Shown here: positions 27,490 through 37,764 of the stretch, piece after piece
How the letters are laid out: every line of letters begins with the position of its first letter
How positions within the stretch are numbered: the stretch's first letter is position 1
DNA from: Aurantiochytrium sp. KH105
Taxonomy: Eukaryota; Sar; Bigyra; Thraustochytrida; Thraustochytriidae
Length of the DNA stretch: 64,000 nucleotides
Direction of reading: 5' to 3'
Assembly: GCA_003116975.1 (NCBI GenBank)
Contig: BGKB01000040.1
Span: 372,001 to 436,000 of the forward strand
Program-made: the position numbers and the translations under genes
Notes under the pieces: generated by a model
Databases searched by the model: none
Told to the model about the DNA's origin: nothing
What the model saw: the letters and a program-made list of their open reading frames with translations, nothing else

Positions 27490-29799
27490 ATGCCTAAACT
27501 CAAGTCGCTTCGCGCGAGCTTGTCGCGCTTGAGCTTTACGCGCAAAAAAGATGACGAGATTTTCTCCAAGGAGGCGCGTAAGATCATCGACCCACGCAGC
27601 ATTTCCCTGCGCGCCATCAAGGAACTCCGCGACGAGGTACTCAGCGGAGAGGCCGCCCAAGGCGTTGAGCTGTATGTGGCCAAGCGCGACCTCTCGGACA
27701 AAGTACAAGAAGGGGCCACAATTCAGGTCCTGCGCACCAAGCCCGATGGCAAGTTGCAAGGCCGCGTACCCTACGTCGGCGTGCCCATCACCTTTGAGCC
27801 CGGAGAGGATGCCGAACTCAAGCCTCGCCAAGACTGGAGCACGGAAGATGTGGCTGAGCATGTCGTGCTTCCCTTGACCCGGCTCCTGCCTCAGGCGCAG
27901 TTCTATCTCGATCATGTCGACGAAGAGGACATTAGTGCAGAGTTCCAAGGCACTTTTGTGAGCCAAGCGCGCAAGTGCCGCTTTCAGGACCTCGTCAAAG
28001 CGCTCGAGGACCATTTTGGCCGAGACGCCGACACGGCCTTTTTCTGGCTCGACCTCTTTTGCGCGAACCAGCCTCTGCTGACCAGCGCAGACGAGGCGCT
28101 GCCTCCCGACGTGATTCTTGCGCGGAACCAGTATCTGACGCACGGTCTGCATCGGGCAATCGGACGGTTTGGAAGCGCGGTCATCTTCTTTGACCGCTGG
28201 GACGTGCCGGCACCTCTCCAGCGTGCGTGGTGCGTATGGGAGATCATGGGCGCCATTACACAGGCGCAGAGCTTTCAGGTCGTCTTTGCGCCGGGACAAG
28301 AGCAAGCTTTTATCGAGGCGCTGCTTGAAGATGTCGACGAATTGACCAAGATCCTGGCTGACAACAACAACATGCGCAACGCAACGTGCTGGAAAGACGA
28401 AGACAAGAAAATGATTGACAAGGCCGTAGAGACGACTGTGGACGGTGGATACGTGACGCTCATCAAAGAGGTGAACCAGCGCGTGCATGCATGGCGACTG
28501 CAAATGGCGCGAGACGCAGTATCGGAAGCTCGCAATGGTGGTGGAGATCCAGGCAAGCTTGCCGACATTCTTCGTTGCACCGGTGTACTTTTGAGGAATC
28601 AGAGCAAATATGATGAAGCATTGCATATGCTCGAGGAAGCGCTGTTGATTCGCAAGGAAAGTCTTGGCGACCGGCATCCCGATGTGGCTCAAACGCTCCA
28701 CAACATCGCCTTAGTGTATGACGATCAAGGCCGCTACGAGGAGGCCTTGGCGTACTACGAGGAAGCGCTGTCGATTCGCAAGGAAAGTCTTGGCGACCGG
28801 CATTCCGATGTGGCTCAAACGCTCAACAACATCGCCAATGAGTACTATTCACAAGGCCGCTACGAGGAGGCCTTGGCGTACTACGAGGAAGCGCTGTCGA
28901 TTCGCAAGGAAAGTCTTGGCGACCGGCATCCCTCAGTGGCGGACACGCTTATCGGCATCGCCAATGTGTACTATTCACAAGGCCGCTACGAGGAGGCCTT
29001 GGCGTACTACGAGGAAGCGCTGTCGATTAAGAAGGAAAGTCTTGGCGACCGGCATCCCTCAGTGGCGAGCACGCTCAACAACATCGCCATTGTGTATAAA
29101 AGACAAGGCCGCTACGAGGAGGCCTTGGCGTACTACGAGGAAGCGCTGTCGATTAAGAAGGAAAGTCTTGGCGACCGGCATCTCTCAGTGGCGTACACGC
29201 TTACTGGCATCGCCAATGTGTACTATTCACAAGGCCGCTACGAGGAGGCCTTGGCGTACTACGAGGAAGCGCTGTTCATTCGCAAGGAAAGTCTTGGCGA
29301 CCGGCATCCCTCAGTGGCGGACATGCTTATCGGCATCGCCAATGTGTACTATTCACAAGGCCGCTACGAGGAGGCCTTGGCGTACTACGAGGAAGCGCTG
29401 TCGATTCGCAAGGAAAGTCTTGGCGACCGGCATCCCTCAGTGGCGGACATGCTTATCGGCATCGCCAATGTGTACTATTCACAAGGCCGCTACGAGGAGG
29501 CCTTGGCGTACTACGAGGAAGCGCTGTCGATTAAGAAGGAAAGTCTTGGCGACCGGCATCCCGATGTGGCTCAAACGCTCCACAACATCGCTGTTGTGTA
29601 TGAAACACAAGGCCGCTACGAGGAGGCCTTGGCGTACTACGAGGAAGCGCTGTCAATTAGCAAGAAAAGTCTTGGCGATCGGCATCCCTTGGTGGCGAAA
29701 ACGCAAAGGAATATCGAACGCACTCGCAGAACGATTCGGGCAAAGTCAGAGCGTCGATCTCCGCTGCAGAAACTTGCATTCGTCAGTGGTAGAAAGTAA
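27490..29799 (+). CDS. TIR-like domain protein with near-identical TPR array
   Basis: 769-residue single-exon protein. The ATG at 27490 has A at -3; the longer open frame upstream is unsupported. Residues 1-130 are basic then mixed. Residues about 135-265 read as a TIR-like fold: TFVSQARKCRFQDLVKALED (strand A/helix A), FFWLDLFCANQ (strand B), LHRAIGRFGSAVIFFD (helix C/strand D), then the WCxxE element AWCVWEI with Glu251 at the position of the catalytic glutamate in NAD-cleaving TIR domains. Residues 356-397 are a degenerate TPR, and 398-733 are eight 42-residue kinesin-light-chain-type TPRs (QGRYEEALAYYEEAL invariant), with a short basic tail. The layout, effector domain plus repeat sensor without a visible NTPase, resembles innate immune or self/non-self receptors. 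The NADase idea is inference. Confidence 0.78.
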   Translation: MPKLKSLRASLSRLSFTRKKDDEIFSKEARKIIDPRSISLRAIKELRDEVLSGEAAQGVELYVAKRDLSDKVQEGATIQVLRTKPDGKLQGRVPYVGVPITFEPGEDAELKPRQDWSTEDVAEHVVLPLTRLLPQAQFYLDHVDEEDISAEFQGTFVSQARKCRFQDLVKALEDHFGRDADTAFFWLDLFCANQPLLTSADEALPPDVILARNQYLTHGLHRAIGRFGSAVIFFDRWDVPAPLQRAWCVWEIMGAITQAQSFQVVFAPGQEQAFIEALLEDVDELTKILADNNNMRNATCWKDEDKKMIDKAVETTVDGGYVTLIKEVNQRVHAWRLQMARDAVSEARNGGGDPGKLADILRCTGVLLRNQSKYDEALHMLEEALLIRKESLGDRHPDVAQTLHNIALVYDDQGRYEEALAYYEEALSIRKESLGDRHSDVAQTLNNIANEYYSQGRYEEALAYYEEALSIRKESLGDRHPSVADTLIGIANVYYSQGRYEEALAYYEEALSIKKESLGDRHPSVASTLNNIAIVYKRQGRYEEALAYYEEALSIKKESLGDRHLSVAYTLTGIANVYYSQGRYEEALAYYEEALFIRKESLGDRHPSVADMLIGIANVYYSQGRYEEALAYYEEALSIRKESLGDRHPSVADMLIGIANVYYSQGRYEEALAYYEEALSIKKESLGDRHPDVAQTLHNIAVVYETQGRYEEALAYYEEALSISKKSLGDRHPLVAKTQRNIERTRRTIRAKSERRSPLQKLAFVSGRK
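28681..29688 (+). repeat. Eight 126-bp tandem repeats encoding TPRs
   Basis: Units start at 28681 and every 126 bp after; a degenerate unit precedes (28555-28680) and a partial one follows. Units six and seven (29311 and 29437) differ by only three adjacent bases (one Arg/Lys codon). Helix B and linker (CAAGGCCGCTACGAGGAGGC and onward) are essentially invariant, while helix A codons vary. Since 126 is a multiple of three, unit gain or loss keeps the frame. Confidence 0.95.
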
Positions 29800-30844
29800 C
29801 AATCTCAGAATTATTGTAAAAGAATTCAAAGAGGCAATTGTTTTGTTCCTTTGTGAAGTTGACTCACTTTCATGGTTATCTCCTCTCCTCTGAAAACAAA
29901 TTCGAATTCATATCAGACGACGTGGGCGAACTTGTGGATTATGCGGAGGACAATTGACAAAGCTCTCAAGACCAGGCTGTATAATGTCGAGTCCAGTAAG
30001 AGCACCTTTGATTGCATTGTAGGGCTCAGACCGAGCAGGCGCAGCAGTATGAAGTCTTTTGAGGAGGAGGCGAAGTCGACGTGAAAAAGAGCGACACCGG
30101 ACGTGCTTTTTCGCTGCCCATCATTTTGACACAATTTGATGCTTCCAATAACCATGGGACATTTACACGCTGGATCAAGGTCATGTCGTGGTTGCGTCAA
30201 ATTGCCGGGGATTCATTCACGGAGCGACCGCGCCAACGATTGCAGAGTGGACGCTGCTGCTTTTAATCCGAGGATGAAAGAAAGCAAGAGCTCGAGAGCA
30301 ATCGAAGAGACGGAGAAGAGAAAGGGACCGACCGGCACAAGCTCTGCAAAAAGAATCCGAATTCTAAACTCAGCTGACAACCAACGCCGTCTTTTTAGCA
30401 CTTTGGATTCGCTATCGTCCCTGACATGTTTCGAGTCCTGTAACAGCACAAGCCCCAAAAGGGTGGAGATAAGCAGCGAGCGATTCAGAGCAAGTTCCGT
30501 GCAGAGCTGACGTGAACGAGAACTTCAAGATGGAGCAGGAGGACAACGTATAAGATCACAACTTCGTCTTCATATAATCTGTCCCTACCTCGTTGATGAC
30601 TCCAACGCCATGCTGCTCGGCAGGCCACTGAGGAGCAGATTCTTCCAGTGCGTCCGATCTGCACCAACAAACTGCGGACTTGAGTGCTATGGAGTTCGTC
30701 GTAGGATGATGCCGCCTACTCGTCATTCTAATGTCAGCAACGACAACTTCGACGAGCAAAGGAAAGTGGCTGCCAAAAAAAGTTTACAAAAAAGATTGTG
30801 GCGCGAAATGACTGTCTCTTCAGATTGTATGTTGCACAGGCAGC
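29800..30844. other. Convergent intergenic region, 1.05 kb
   Basis: Between the TIR-like/TPR stop and the AI-2E-type stop. Moderately AT-rich; short frames on both strands have no motif or composition support. No RNA gene or mobile element seen. Long for a convergent spacer in this window. Confidence 0.5.
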
Positions 30845-32545
30845 TCACAAGGGTGTCCCAAAGAGTTTCCGTCTTGGCGCCGGCGAGAAAATGTCCTCAG
30901 CGAGTGGATTGTGGAGATGTTTCAGATATATTTCCAGAAAGGAGCTCGTCAGTCCGATGAGGAGCGGACCGTAGAGAAAGCCAAGAGCGCCAAAAGCATA
31001 GAGACCGGCGACAATGGAAAGGCCGACAAAGTGGCGATCACCCGGAATAAATGCCGTGATACGCGCGTCAACAACGAACATCATAAGAAGCTCGACCGCG
31101 CATACCAGAATGGCGGCGCCCCGGTCGTTTCGCGCCCAGAGGAGCATCGCCACGGGAACAAAAACGACCTGGGTACCGAGCAACGGTAAAGAAGCCATTG
31201 CACCGCAGAGAAAAGAAGGAATCGCAACGATGCCAAAGCCAGAGAGCGAGAGAATGGTATACATGAGAATGCCGTGTGCAAGACCAATGCACGTCGAGCA
31301 CAGCAATATGCGCTCCGTTGACACTTTCATGCTCTCAAAAAGCTCCGCATTGTCCTGTGGACTCAGCGGTGAAAGCTTGTTGAAAAAGGGCCAAGGACTT
31401 TCATTGCTCAATAGGTAAAAGAGCGTGGTGGAGAACGTCGTGAATGCCCACATGACGTTGCTGAGGTTGGTGACGAGGTTGAGCAGGTTGACAGAGAAGT
31501 GCTCCAAGTTGGCGCCCACGAGCGCCGCGCCCCGGCGAATGTTGGCCTTGATGTCTTCCTTGAACGCGGTGCCCGAAAGATCAATAGGCATCGCACCTTC
31601 TCCGAACATGGCGGTCACTTGTGCATGGATTGCAATGTACACGTTGGAAGTCATGACTGAATCCACGAGTGTACGGAGTGCGTCATCGTCGTCAATGAGC
31701 TGTAACAGATACGTCGTGAGAGTCTCAACTTCGCGAAGACACTGCCGCAGTGCGAAAAACAACGGTAGACACACTGCGCAAATCACCACGATCGTCAGCA
31801 ACGCTGCTGTCAGCGAACGCGCATCCATGAGAGCGACCATCAGACCAAAGGTCCCAAATAGCGTTATCGGCCATCCGCCCCCGGGCATGTCGACATCTTG
31901 CAAAAGCAAAAGAGCGCCCGATATTGTAATGCCCGTCAGAACAGCGAGCACTGACTTTTGCTGACTTAGCGCTTGTGCCCGTTCAAGTCGATCAACAATC
32001 GGATCCTTCACGCGGCTCAAGACCGCAGCAAGAAGGATGGCCATGGCCACGGCGTTCAGGTGAGGTGCTAGCATAAGGTAATTACCGTAAAAGATCCCTG
32101 CCAAAAGAAGAGCGAAAACAAAAGAAGATAAGGCATGGATCATTTTTCGGAGGTTCTTGTCTTTGGCCTTGATCGTCCCTTGATCGCTTAATTCCTCCAC
32201 TTTCGAGGCGAGACCCTGAAACTCCTTTTTGAGCTTGCGAATATTCGTCCTGCTCACGCGATCCGTCGCTGGTGCCGCAATATGTCTTTCCACGGAGAGA
32301 AGTTCATTCGACGCGCCCTGTGCAAATCGTTGCTTAGTGTTTTCCAGGCCGCTCTCATTCTCTGCGTCATTAGCGTCTTGCGCTTGATCAAAGCGGAAGC
32401 GCACCGTGCTATTTGTTGCATCTGCATCGTTTACCTTGCGCAAAATACTCTTTCTCATTCGCATTGGCTTTGGCGTTCTTTCTCGCAATGCTGCATCTCG
32501 GGGTGTCCTTGAACGAAATTCCGTCGATCCAAGCGGCGTTTCCAT
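30845..32545 (-). CDS. AI-2E transporter/TMEM245 family membrane protein
   Basis: 566-residue membrane protein. Residues 1-145 are hydrophilic and cytosolic. From about 150 there are about eight hydrophobic helices arranged as in the PerM/AI-2E exporter family (TMEM245 in animals): ALLLAGIFYGNYLML, paired helices around LTAALLTIVVICAVCLPLFF, the long soluble-helical insert with EVETLTTYLLQLIDDD, then TCIGLAHGILMYTILSLSGF and the conserved end VDARITAFIPGDRHFVGLS, then GALGFLYGPLLIGLTSSFLE, which is the family signature. Likely an organelle or plasma membrane transporter of unknown substrate. Starts at a clear ATG; divergent from the centriolin-like gene. Confidence 0.82.
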   Translation of the reverse strand: METPLGSTEFRSRTPRDAALRERTPKPMRMRKSILRKVNDADATNSTVRFRFDQAQDANDAENESGLENTKQRFAQGASNELLSVERHIAAPATDRVSRTNIRKLKKEFQGLASKVEELSDQGTIKAKDKNLRKMIHALSSFVFALLLAGIFYGNYLMLAPHLNAVAMAILLAAVLSRVKDPIVDRLERAQALSQQKSVLAVLTGITISGALLLLQDVDMPGGGWPITLFGTFGLMVALMDARSLTAALLTIVVICAVCLPLFFALRQCLREVETLTTYLLQLIDDDDALRTLVDSVMTSNVYIAIHAQVTAMFGEGAMPIDLSGTAFKEDIKANIRRGAALVGANLEHFSVNLLNLVTNLSNVMWAFTTFSTTLFYLLSNESPWPFFNKLSPLSPQDNAELFESMKVSTERILLCSTCIGLAHGILMYTILSLSGFGIVAIPSFLCGAMASLPLLGTQVVFVPVAMLLWARNDRGAAILVCAVELLMMFVVDARITAFIPGDRHFVGLSIVAGLYAFGALGFLYGPLLIGLTSSFLEIYLKHLHNPLAEDIFSPAPRRKLFGTPL

Positions 32546-33059
32546 GGTCGTGGTTGGTCTTGCGTCTTGACGCGACGCGATAGAAAGGGAGAGTGACTAC
32601 GTTGGTGATTCGCAGGGCTCTTGAAATCAGCCCGACCTCAACGTCCGTCCTATTCTCACGCCTTCTTGAACTTGAAGACCGTGTTTCTTTGCTCTTTCGA
32701 ACAAAAGTCTTGCACACTTGCGATTCTGCGAGGTTTCGACGTTCTTTCACTCGCAAGTTCTGCGACTCCCTCGCCACGCCAGCTCGAGGACTTGTCTGCT
32801 CACTTGCTACTCGCTTGCGGCTCGCGTGCTGTGCTGCGCTGGGTTTGGCTGGGCTGAGCTACGTCTTGGCGGTTTTGCAATTTGCTTCTTGGTTCGCAAA
32901 ACCAGAAACAAAGTTGGCTCAAAGAACGACGAGCGGCTAAGCTCCACCTGCCAGGAGAGCGGCCGGGGTGGGCCGCGGTTGGCCGCTCCTTCGCCTGGAG
33001 GGGGCTAAGGCGCGCCGCGGGAGTAAGAGTGGCCTCGTTCTCTGCGCGTCCGCACCGCC
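32546..33059. promoter_or_regulatory. Divergent promoter region AI-2E-type / centriolin-like
   Basis: 514 bp between two start codons, with no motif I can name. A GGCTGGGCTGAGC stretch lies at about 32845-32860. Role assigned by position. Confidence 0.35.
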
Positions 33060-36000
33060 ATGTCCAGCCTGCGGTACCAGAACTTCTGGGACGACAAGAG
33101 CCGCAACGACGACGACAAAGGAGAAAGTGACGGTGGCGGCGGAAAGAAAAGCCCAGCGGCGCGTTTTCTCACACCGGATCTTGTGCGACGATGTAAGTAA
33201 AGCTAGCTTGATCGCAAGCGAAGAACAGGAGATAAAAGCGAACGAGTTAATGATGGATGGCACACTGACAAAAGGGACAGTGGCCGGCGTGGAACCCGGG
33301 GGCTCGCTCGCACGTGTTCGCTCACTCAACCTCCATCTCCCACGGAACAGCGGAAAAATTCGCGACATCGAAAACCTCGAGGCCCTTGAGCAGCTCGAGG
33401 AGCTCGACTTAAGCTTTAACGAGATCAGTATTGCACGCAACCTCGGGGCGCTTACACAGCTGCGGATTCTGAATCTTGCGCAAAACCGCATCGTCAAGCT
33501 CGATGGCTGCTTCGAATGGCTCGACAAACTTGAAAATCTCAATTTGAGTGGCAACTTACTCGAATCTATTCCTCCCGTGCTTGGCAAACTCAAGGCTTTG
33601 CGAACCTTGCGTCTTGCGCGAAACAAAATCGAGCGCGCAGCGGATCTTGAACGACTTCGTCCTCTCGATAGACTCTCGAGCCTTACGCTCGTTGGAAACC
33701 CATGCGCCGTGGAGACGGCAACAAGGGATCTAGCCATCTTTACCATCCGTTCACTCGACGTCCTTGACGGCGAGGCCGTCAAGATTGCTCAGCGCGAGGC
33801 TGCACGTGCGCGCTTTGAAGATAGAGAAGCCGAACAATTGCGCGCTGCCCTAAAACAAGCGCGAGTCGAGGCAGCGCGTCGCGCAGCACAGCAACAAAAG
33901 ACCGAGGCCGAGCTAGCGAGCGTTAGGGCCGCGTGCAATGAAGCTGCGCAGCGCGCCACGACGGCTTTGCGCGAAAAGGAAGCGCTGCGCTCAGAACTCG
34001 ACGCGAAGACGCAAATGCTCGACCACAAGGCAACTTTTGCATCGGATGTTGCCAACGAACTTTCCGACATCAAACAGCATCTTCTTTTTGCGCGAATCGA
34101 CGGCGCACGGCCAGAACCTTTAGTGATTGATACGGGTAAAACGCTTTCGCTTCCAAGCCAGCATCAAGATGAGCGCACTGCAACTTCGCCACGAATGCTG
34201 GGCAATCTTCGCAATCTCAAGGAGCGCATTCGCCTTATGCAGGAGGAAGAGCTTGGCCTTGCCATGCACGTGGGCCGTCTTCAAAAGTCGCGAGAGGCGG
34301 CACAGGACGTTTTGGAGTCGGCGCAAACAGAATTCGCACATATTCGCGCCTTGATTCTGCAATGGCCGACTCATATATCAGCGGCTCTGAATGATTCACC
34401 TCGCGCTTTAGGATATGACACTACCTCACTCGAGGAACTCGAGTCTGTAGCACTGGCGCATCAATCGAGGGTTAAAGAGCTTGAAGCTACGCTTGAGGGG
34501 CTTCAACTTCGAGATCAGTTTTCCCCGCTGTCCCATAGCAATATCGCATCAAACGACAATGCAACAAGGCTTGACGAGCTTGTCATTGCTGCTGTCACAC
34601 TTGGCCAGGAACATGTTGGGTATGCGCAGGCCGTCGAAGAGCTAGCGCGCGCTTGCATTAGCAAAAGGCCAGCCGAGGACGGCCGTTTGCAAGAAGCGCG
34701 CGATAAGCTGCAATCTGCCAAGGTCTGTCTGCGCCGGGCAGTGGCAGCCCAGCGAAAGGCCATCAGCGATATTGACGAACTTTCTGTGCAGCATCGCCTC
34801 GATTGCGAAGCGATGCTGGTTCGACGAGCTGAGCTCGCGCAGGAGCTTCGGGAAATGAGGGATAGTCCAGAACTTGACGTCAAGTTTGCGCCTGCTGTCG
34901 CCAAAATCGAAGCCACCGTTGCCTCAGCCAGTGCGCTCAAAGATCTTGCTGTTCGAGTTGGCGCTAATCCTAAGCTTTCCGTGCCGTCGTCAGGAGTCCT
35001 CGTTACCACCGTAGATGGCGCCTCTGTCGCGCAAAAGACGCGCCAAGACGTATCGCCTAGGGCCAGTCGAACAATTGCAGCGCTGCGTGCAGAGCTGGAG
35101 CGGGAACGACAACGATTCCGTGCGCTGAAACACGCTCATGCGCGTGGACAACAAGATCGCGCAGAAGCTGCAACAGCAGAAACTATTGCATCCGTTCGCG
35201 CCAAAGAACGTGAAGAGCGCGATTTGTTAGAGAGGGAACTCGGCCAGCTCGTCGCCGAATCGCAACGCGAAAAAGACCAAGCACTCGAACGCGAACGCAA
35301 GGCTCTCGAGCGTGCGCTAGAAAGCGAGGCCATGGTAGAATCCCTCAAAAAAGAGGTCAAGGCCGCAACATCGGATCAAGACCGTTTGTCAGGCGAGCTC
35401 TCCGTCGCTCGGAACGAATCCGAAGAGCAGACGCATGCGATAGGTGCAAGCAAAAGAGAAATTGCAAATCTCAAGGCTAGTCTAGAAGAGGCCTCTGCAA
35501 AGCTTGAAGCCGAGCAAAAGCTCATTGCGCGCCTCCATCGTCAAGCTCAAGACACCACTGACTTGCGCGGTGAGATCACGAGGCTTGAAAAGGAGAACTC
35601 AGAAATTGACGTTCTTGCAGACGCATTCTCGAAGACGCTTGGTGTTCTTGCGCAGGCCTTGGAAAACAAGGAATCCTCGTTTGATGCAACGACTGCAGTG
35701 AACCAGATTCTTGACGGGTTCTCGCCATCAGCACCGACGGCGAATTCCTTGCAGCGTTTCGGAGCCGCCGTGCAGGCTTGCACGGTTCATCTTGAGCGTG
35801 CTTGTAAGGAAAAAGCCAAGATTGAGACGCAGCTGCTTTCGGCCAAGGAGCAGCAGCTTCGCTACGAACGAATCAAGGAAAGCTTGCCCAAGCTCAAAGA
35901 AGAATTATGCGACGCAGAGTCGAGGGCCAAAACGTGCTCGAGCATGGCGACAAAGGAAGAGGATCGACTGCGTTCGCTTTCTCTGCAGACGGAGGAAATG

Positions 36001-37692
36001 CAAAACCGCTTGACGGATCTTCGCGGGAAAATTGTCGACGCACGAAACAAACTCGCAGATGCAGATGCGCAGGCAAGCGCTGCTGCATCACAAAATAGAA
36101 CTCTTATTCGTGAAGTGGAAAGCCTGCGTGCTCAAAAGGCAAGTCTCGAGCTGCAACAAGCCACACTTGAAGAGACCTGTGCAGCTAGTCGCGCAGATCA
36201 AGCACGCATCGCGAGCGAAGCTCGCAAAGAGCAAGACAGGATCAATGATTTGCGTCAGCAAGGGCGCGCTCTCGAGATGCGGCTGGAGATTCTACGCACC
36301 GAGCGTGACGATGCTGCGCAACAAATCAAAAGCCTTTCGGCTCAGAACGAAGAGGCTTCGAGAGCTAATGCCGAGGCCGCCGCCAAACAACGGGAGCACA
36401 TTCGCGAGGCCGCAGACCAAGAGCGCGCCTTTGATCGACTTTCTTCGCAAGTTCAAGATCTGACGCAAAAGGTCCGCGAGCTCACCAAGCGGCAGGCAAG
36501 CTCGCAAAAGGCCGTCGAGGAAGCGGAGCGCCGTCGCGAAAAAGCTGCTCGCGATCTCGCTGACCTGCAACGCCAGGCACGTGAATATCCGGAAATTATG
36601 GAGATCAGCGAAGCGCGGCAGGCACTCGCAGACTTACACGCACAGAGAGTCGAGCAAGAGCGCCGTCTTCAGGTTCTCGAGCTATACCAGCTCACAGAAA
36701 CAGGCCAAGCGGGCGGCTCAGACGCGCCACCGACGCCACTTGGCGAGCTTGGGGAGGCTGCACAGGTCTTGGATGCCTTGAAGCAAGTATACGTGGAAGG
36801 TCTTCGTCAAGTCCAAGAAGCATTCCTGCTCAAGGAGCAGCGACTTAAGCAAGCCTTGCGGCATGCACGGGAGGAGCTCAATCTGGCACGTCGAAAGCAC
36901 GAAGAACAACTAGTGGCCGTTAATGACGCACTCGCCTCGGAGGGCCACCAACGACTTCTTGCCGTTGCACAAGACTTGCGCGAAAGTGTGGTGCGTCTCG
37001 CAGCGCACCGCGATGTGGATTTCCGTGTCAAAGATGCGCAGACTGCTCTCGCGGAGAAAGATGCCAAGCTTGTGTTTCTCTCTGGTCAAATTGAAGCCTT
37101 GCAAAAGGAGATGCACATTCGAGAGGACGATCTTCGCGCTCGCAACGATCGCTTGCAAGCCATGTTAGAGAAAGCGCTTGAGCACATTGATTTCGAAGAC
37201 ACCGTTTCGAACGCCGATGCGCGGTCTTCAGCACATCATCCATCGGCTCCGACAACGACGACGGCAGGATCGCATCGTGCTGGGCGTCGTCGCTCGTTGT
37301 CCACGCCACGCCCGACGAGCCCGTCGCCTTCTCCAGCATATGTGTCCCGATCCCCCCCGGCCGAAGAGAGTGCGGTGAATTCTGGCAACGTCTCGGCGCC
37401 TGAAGTGCGAGCAAATCGCACATCGCTCTCTAAGTTCACCCGAGTTCGGGCTCGGCGCGCGCATATCCACATGCAAGAAGATGGCCGCGTGGGTATCGAC
37501 CTTGTACAGTCGCAACGCTCAGCTGCTCTGACGCTGCCCGTCAATCTTGCGCCAAATATCAGTCTCCATACGATGGTGTACAATCGACCGGAGCGCGAAC
37601 AGATTGACCTCCAAGCCGTGCGATCGCCATTGACTGACAAGGTCCGAGAACTGCGTCTCGAGCTTGAGGCTATGAAGCAACAGCGTTTTTGA
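33060..37692 (+). CDS. CNTRL: Centriolin-like LRR and coiled-coil protein, one intron
   Basis: 1514-residue predicted centrosomal/basal-body protein. Exon 1 is 33060-33192, intron 33193-33280 (88 nt, GTAAGT..GGACAG, with CTGAC 14 bp before the end), exon 2 33281-37692. Splicing joins FLTPDLVRR to LAGVEPGGSLARVRSLNLHL, reconstructing the first conserved block of centriolin (LTxxLIxxL..SLNLxL). LRRs follow to about residue 235 (ENLEALEQLEELDLSFNEIS, IPPVLGKLKALRTLRL) and close with the cap LVGNPCAVETATRDLAIFTI and RSLDVLDGEAV, as in centriolin. The rest to about 1390 is coiled coil, and the tail is Ser/Pro-rich. In animals centriolin sits at the mother centriole and midbody. LRR order supports orthology; the coiled coil is not diagnostic. 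Confidence 0.75.
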
Positions 37693-37764
37693 GCAATTGA
37701 CACGTTGGGTTAAAAAGTTATGTGTGGCATTGTACAATCATCACTACCACCACAACGATTAAAA

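Noticed and set aside
27343..28701. 452-codon antisense frame and, at 28718-29893, a 391-codon frame in another plus register of the TIR-like/TPR gene
   Set aside because: The second is produced by the 126-bp periodicity keeping a shifted frame open; neither has domain character.
28681..29688. Regular direct repeats suggesting a CRISPR-like array
   Set aside because: The 126-bp units are coding TPRs with variable codons, not short repeats with unrelated spacers.
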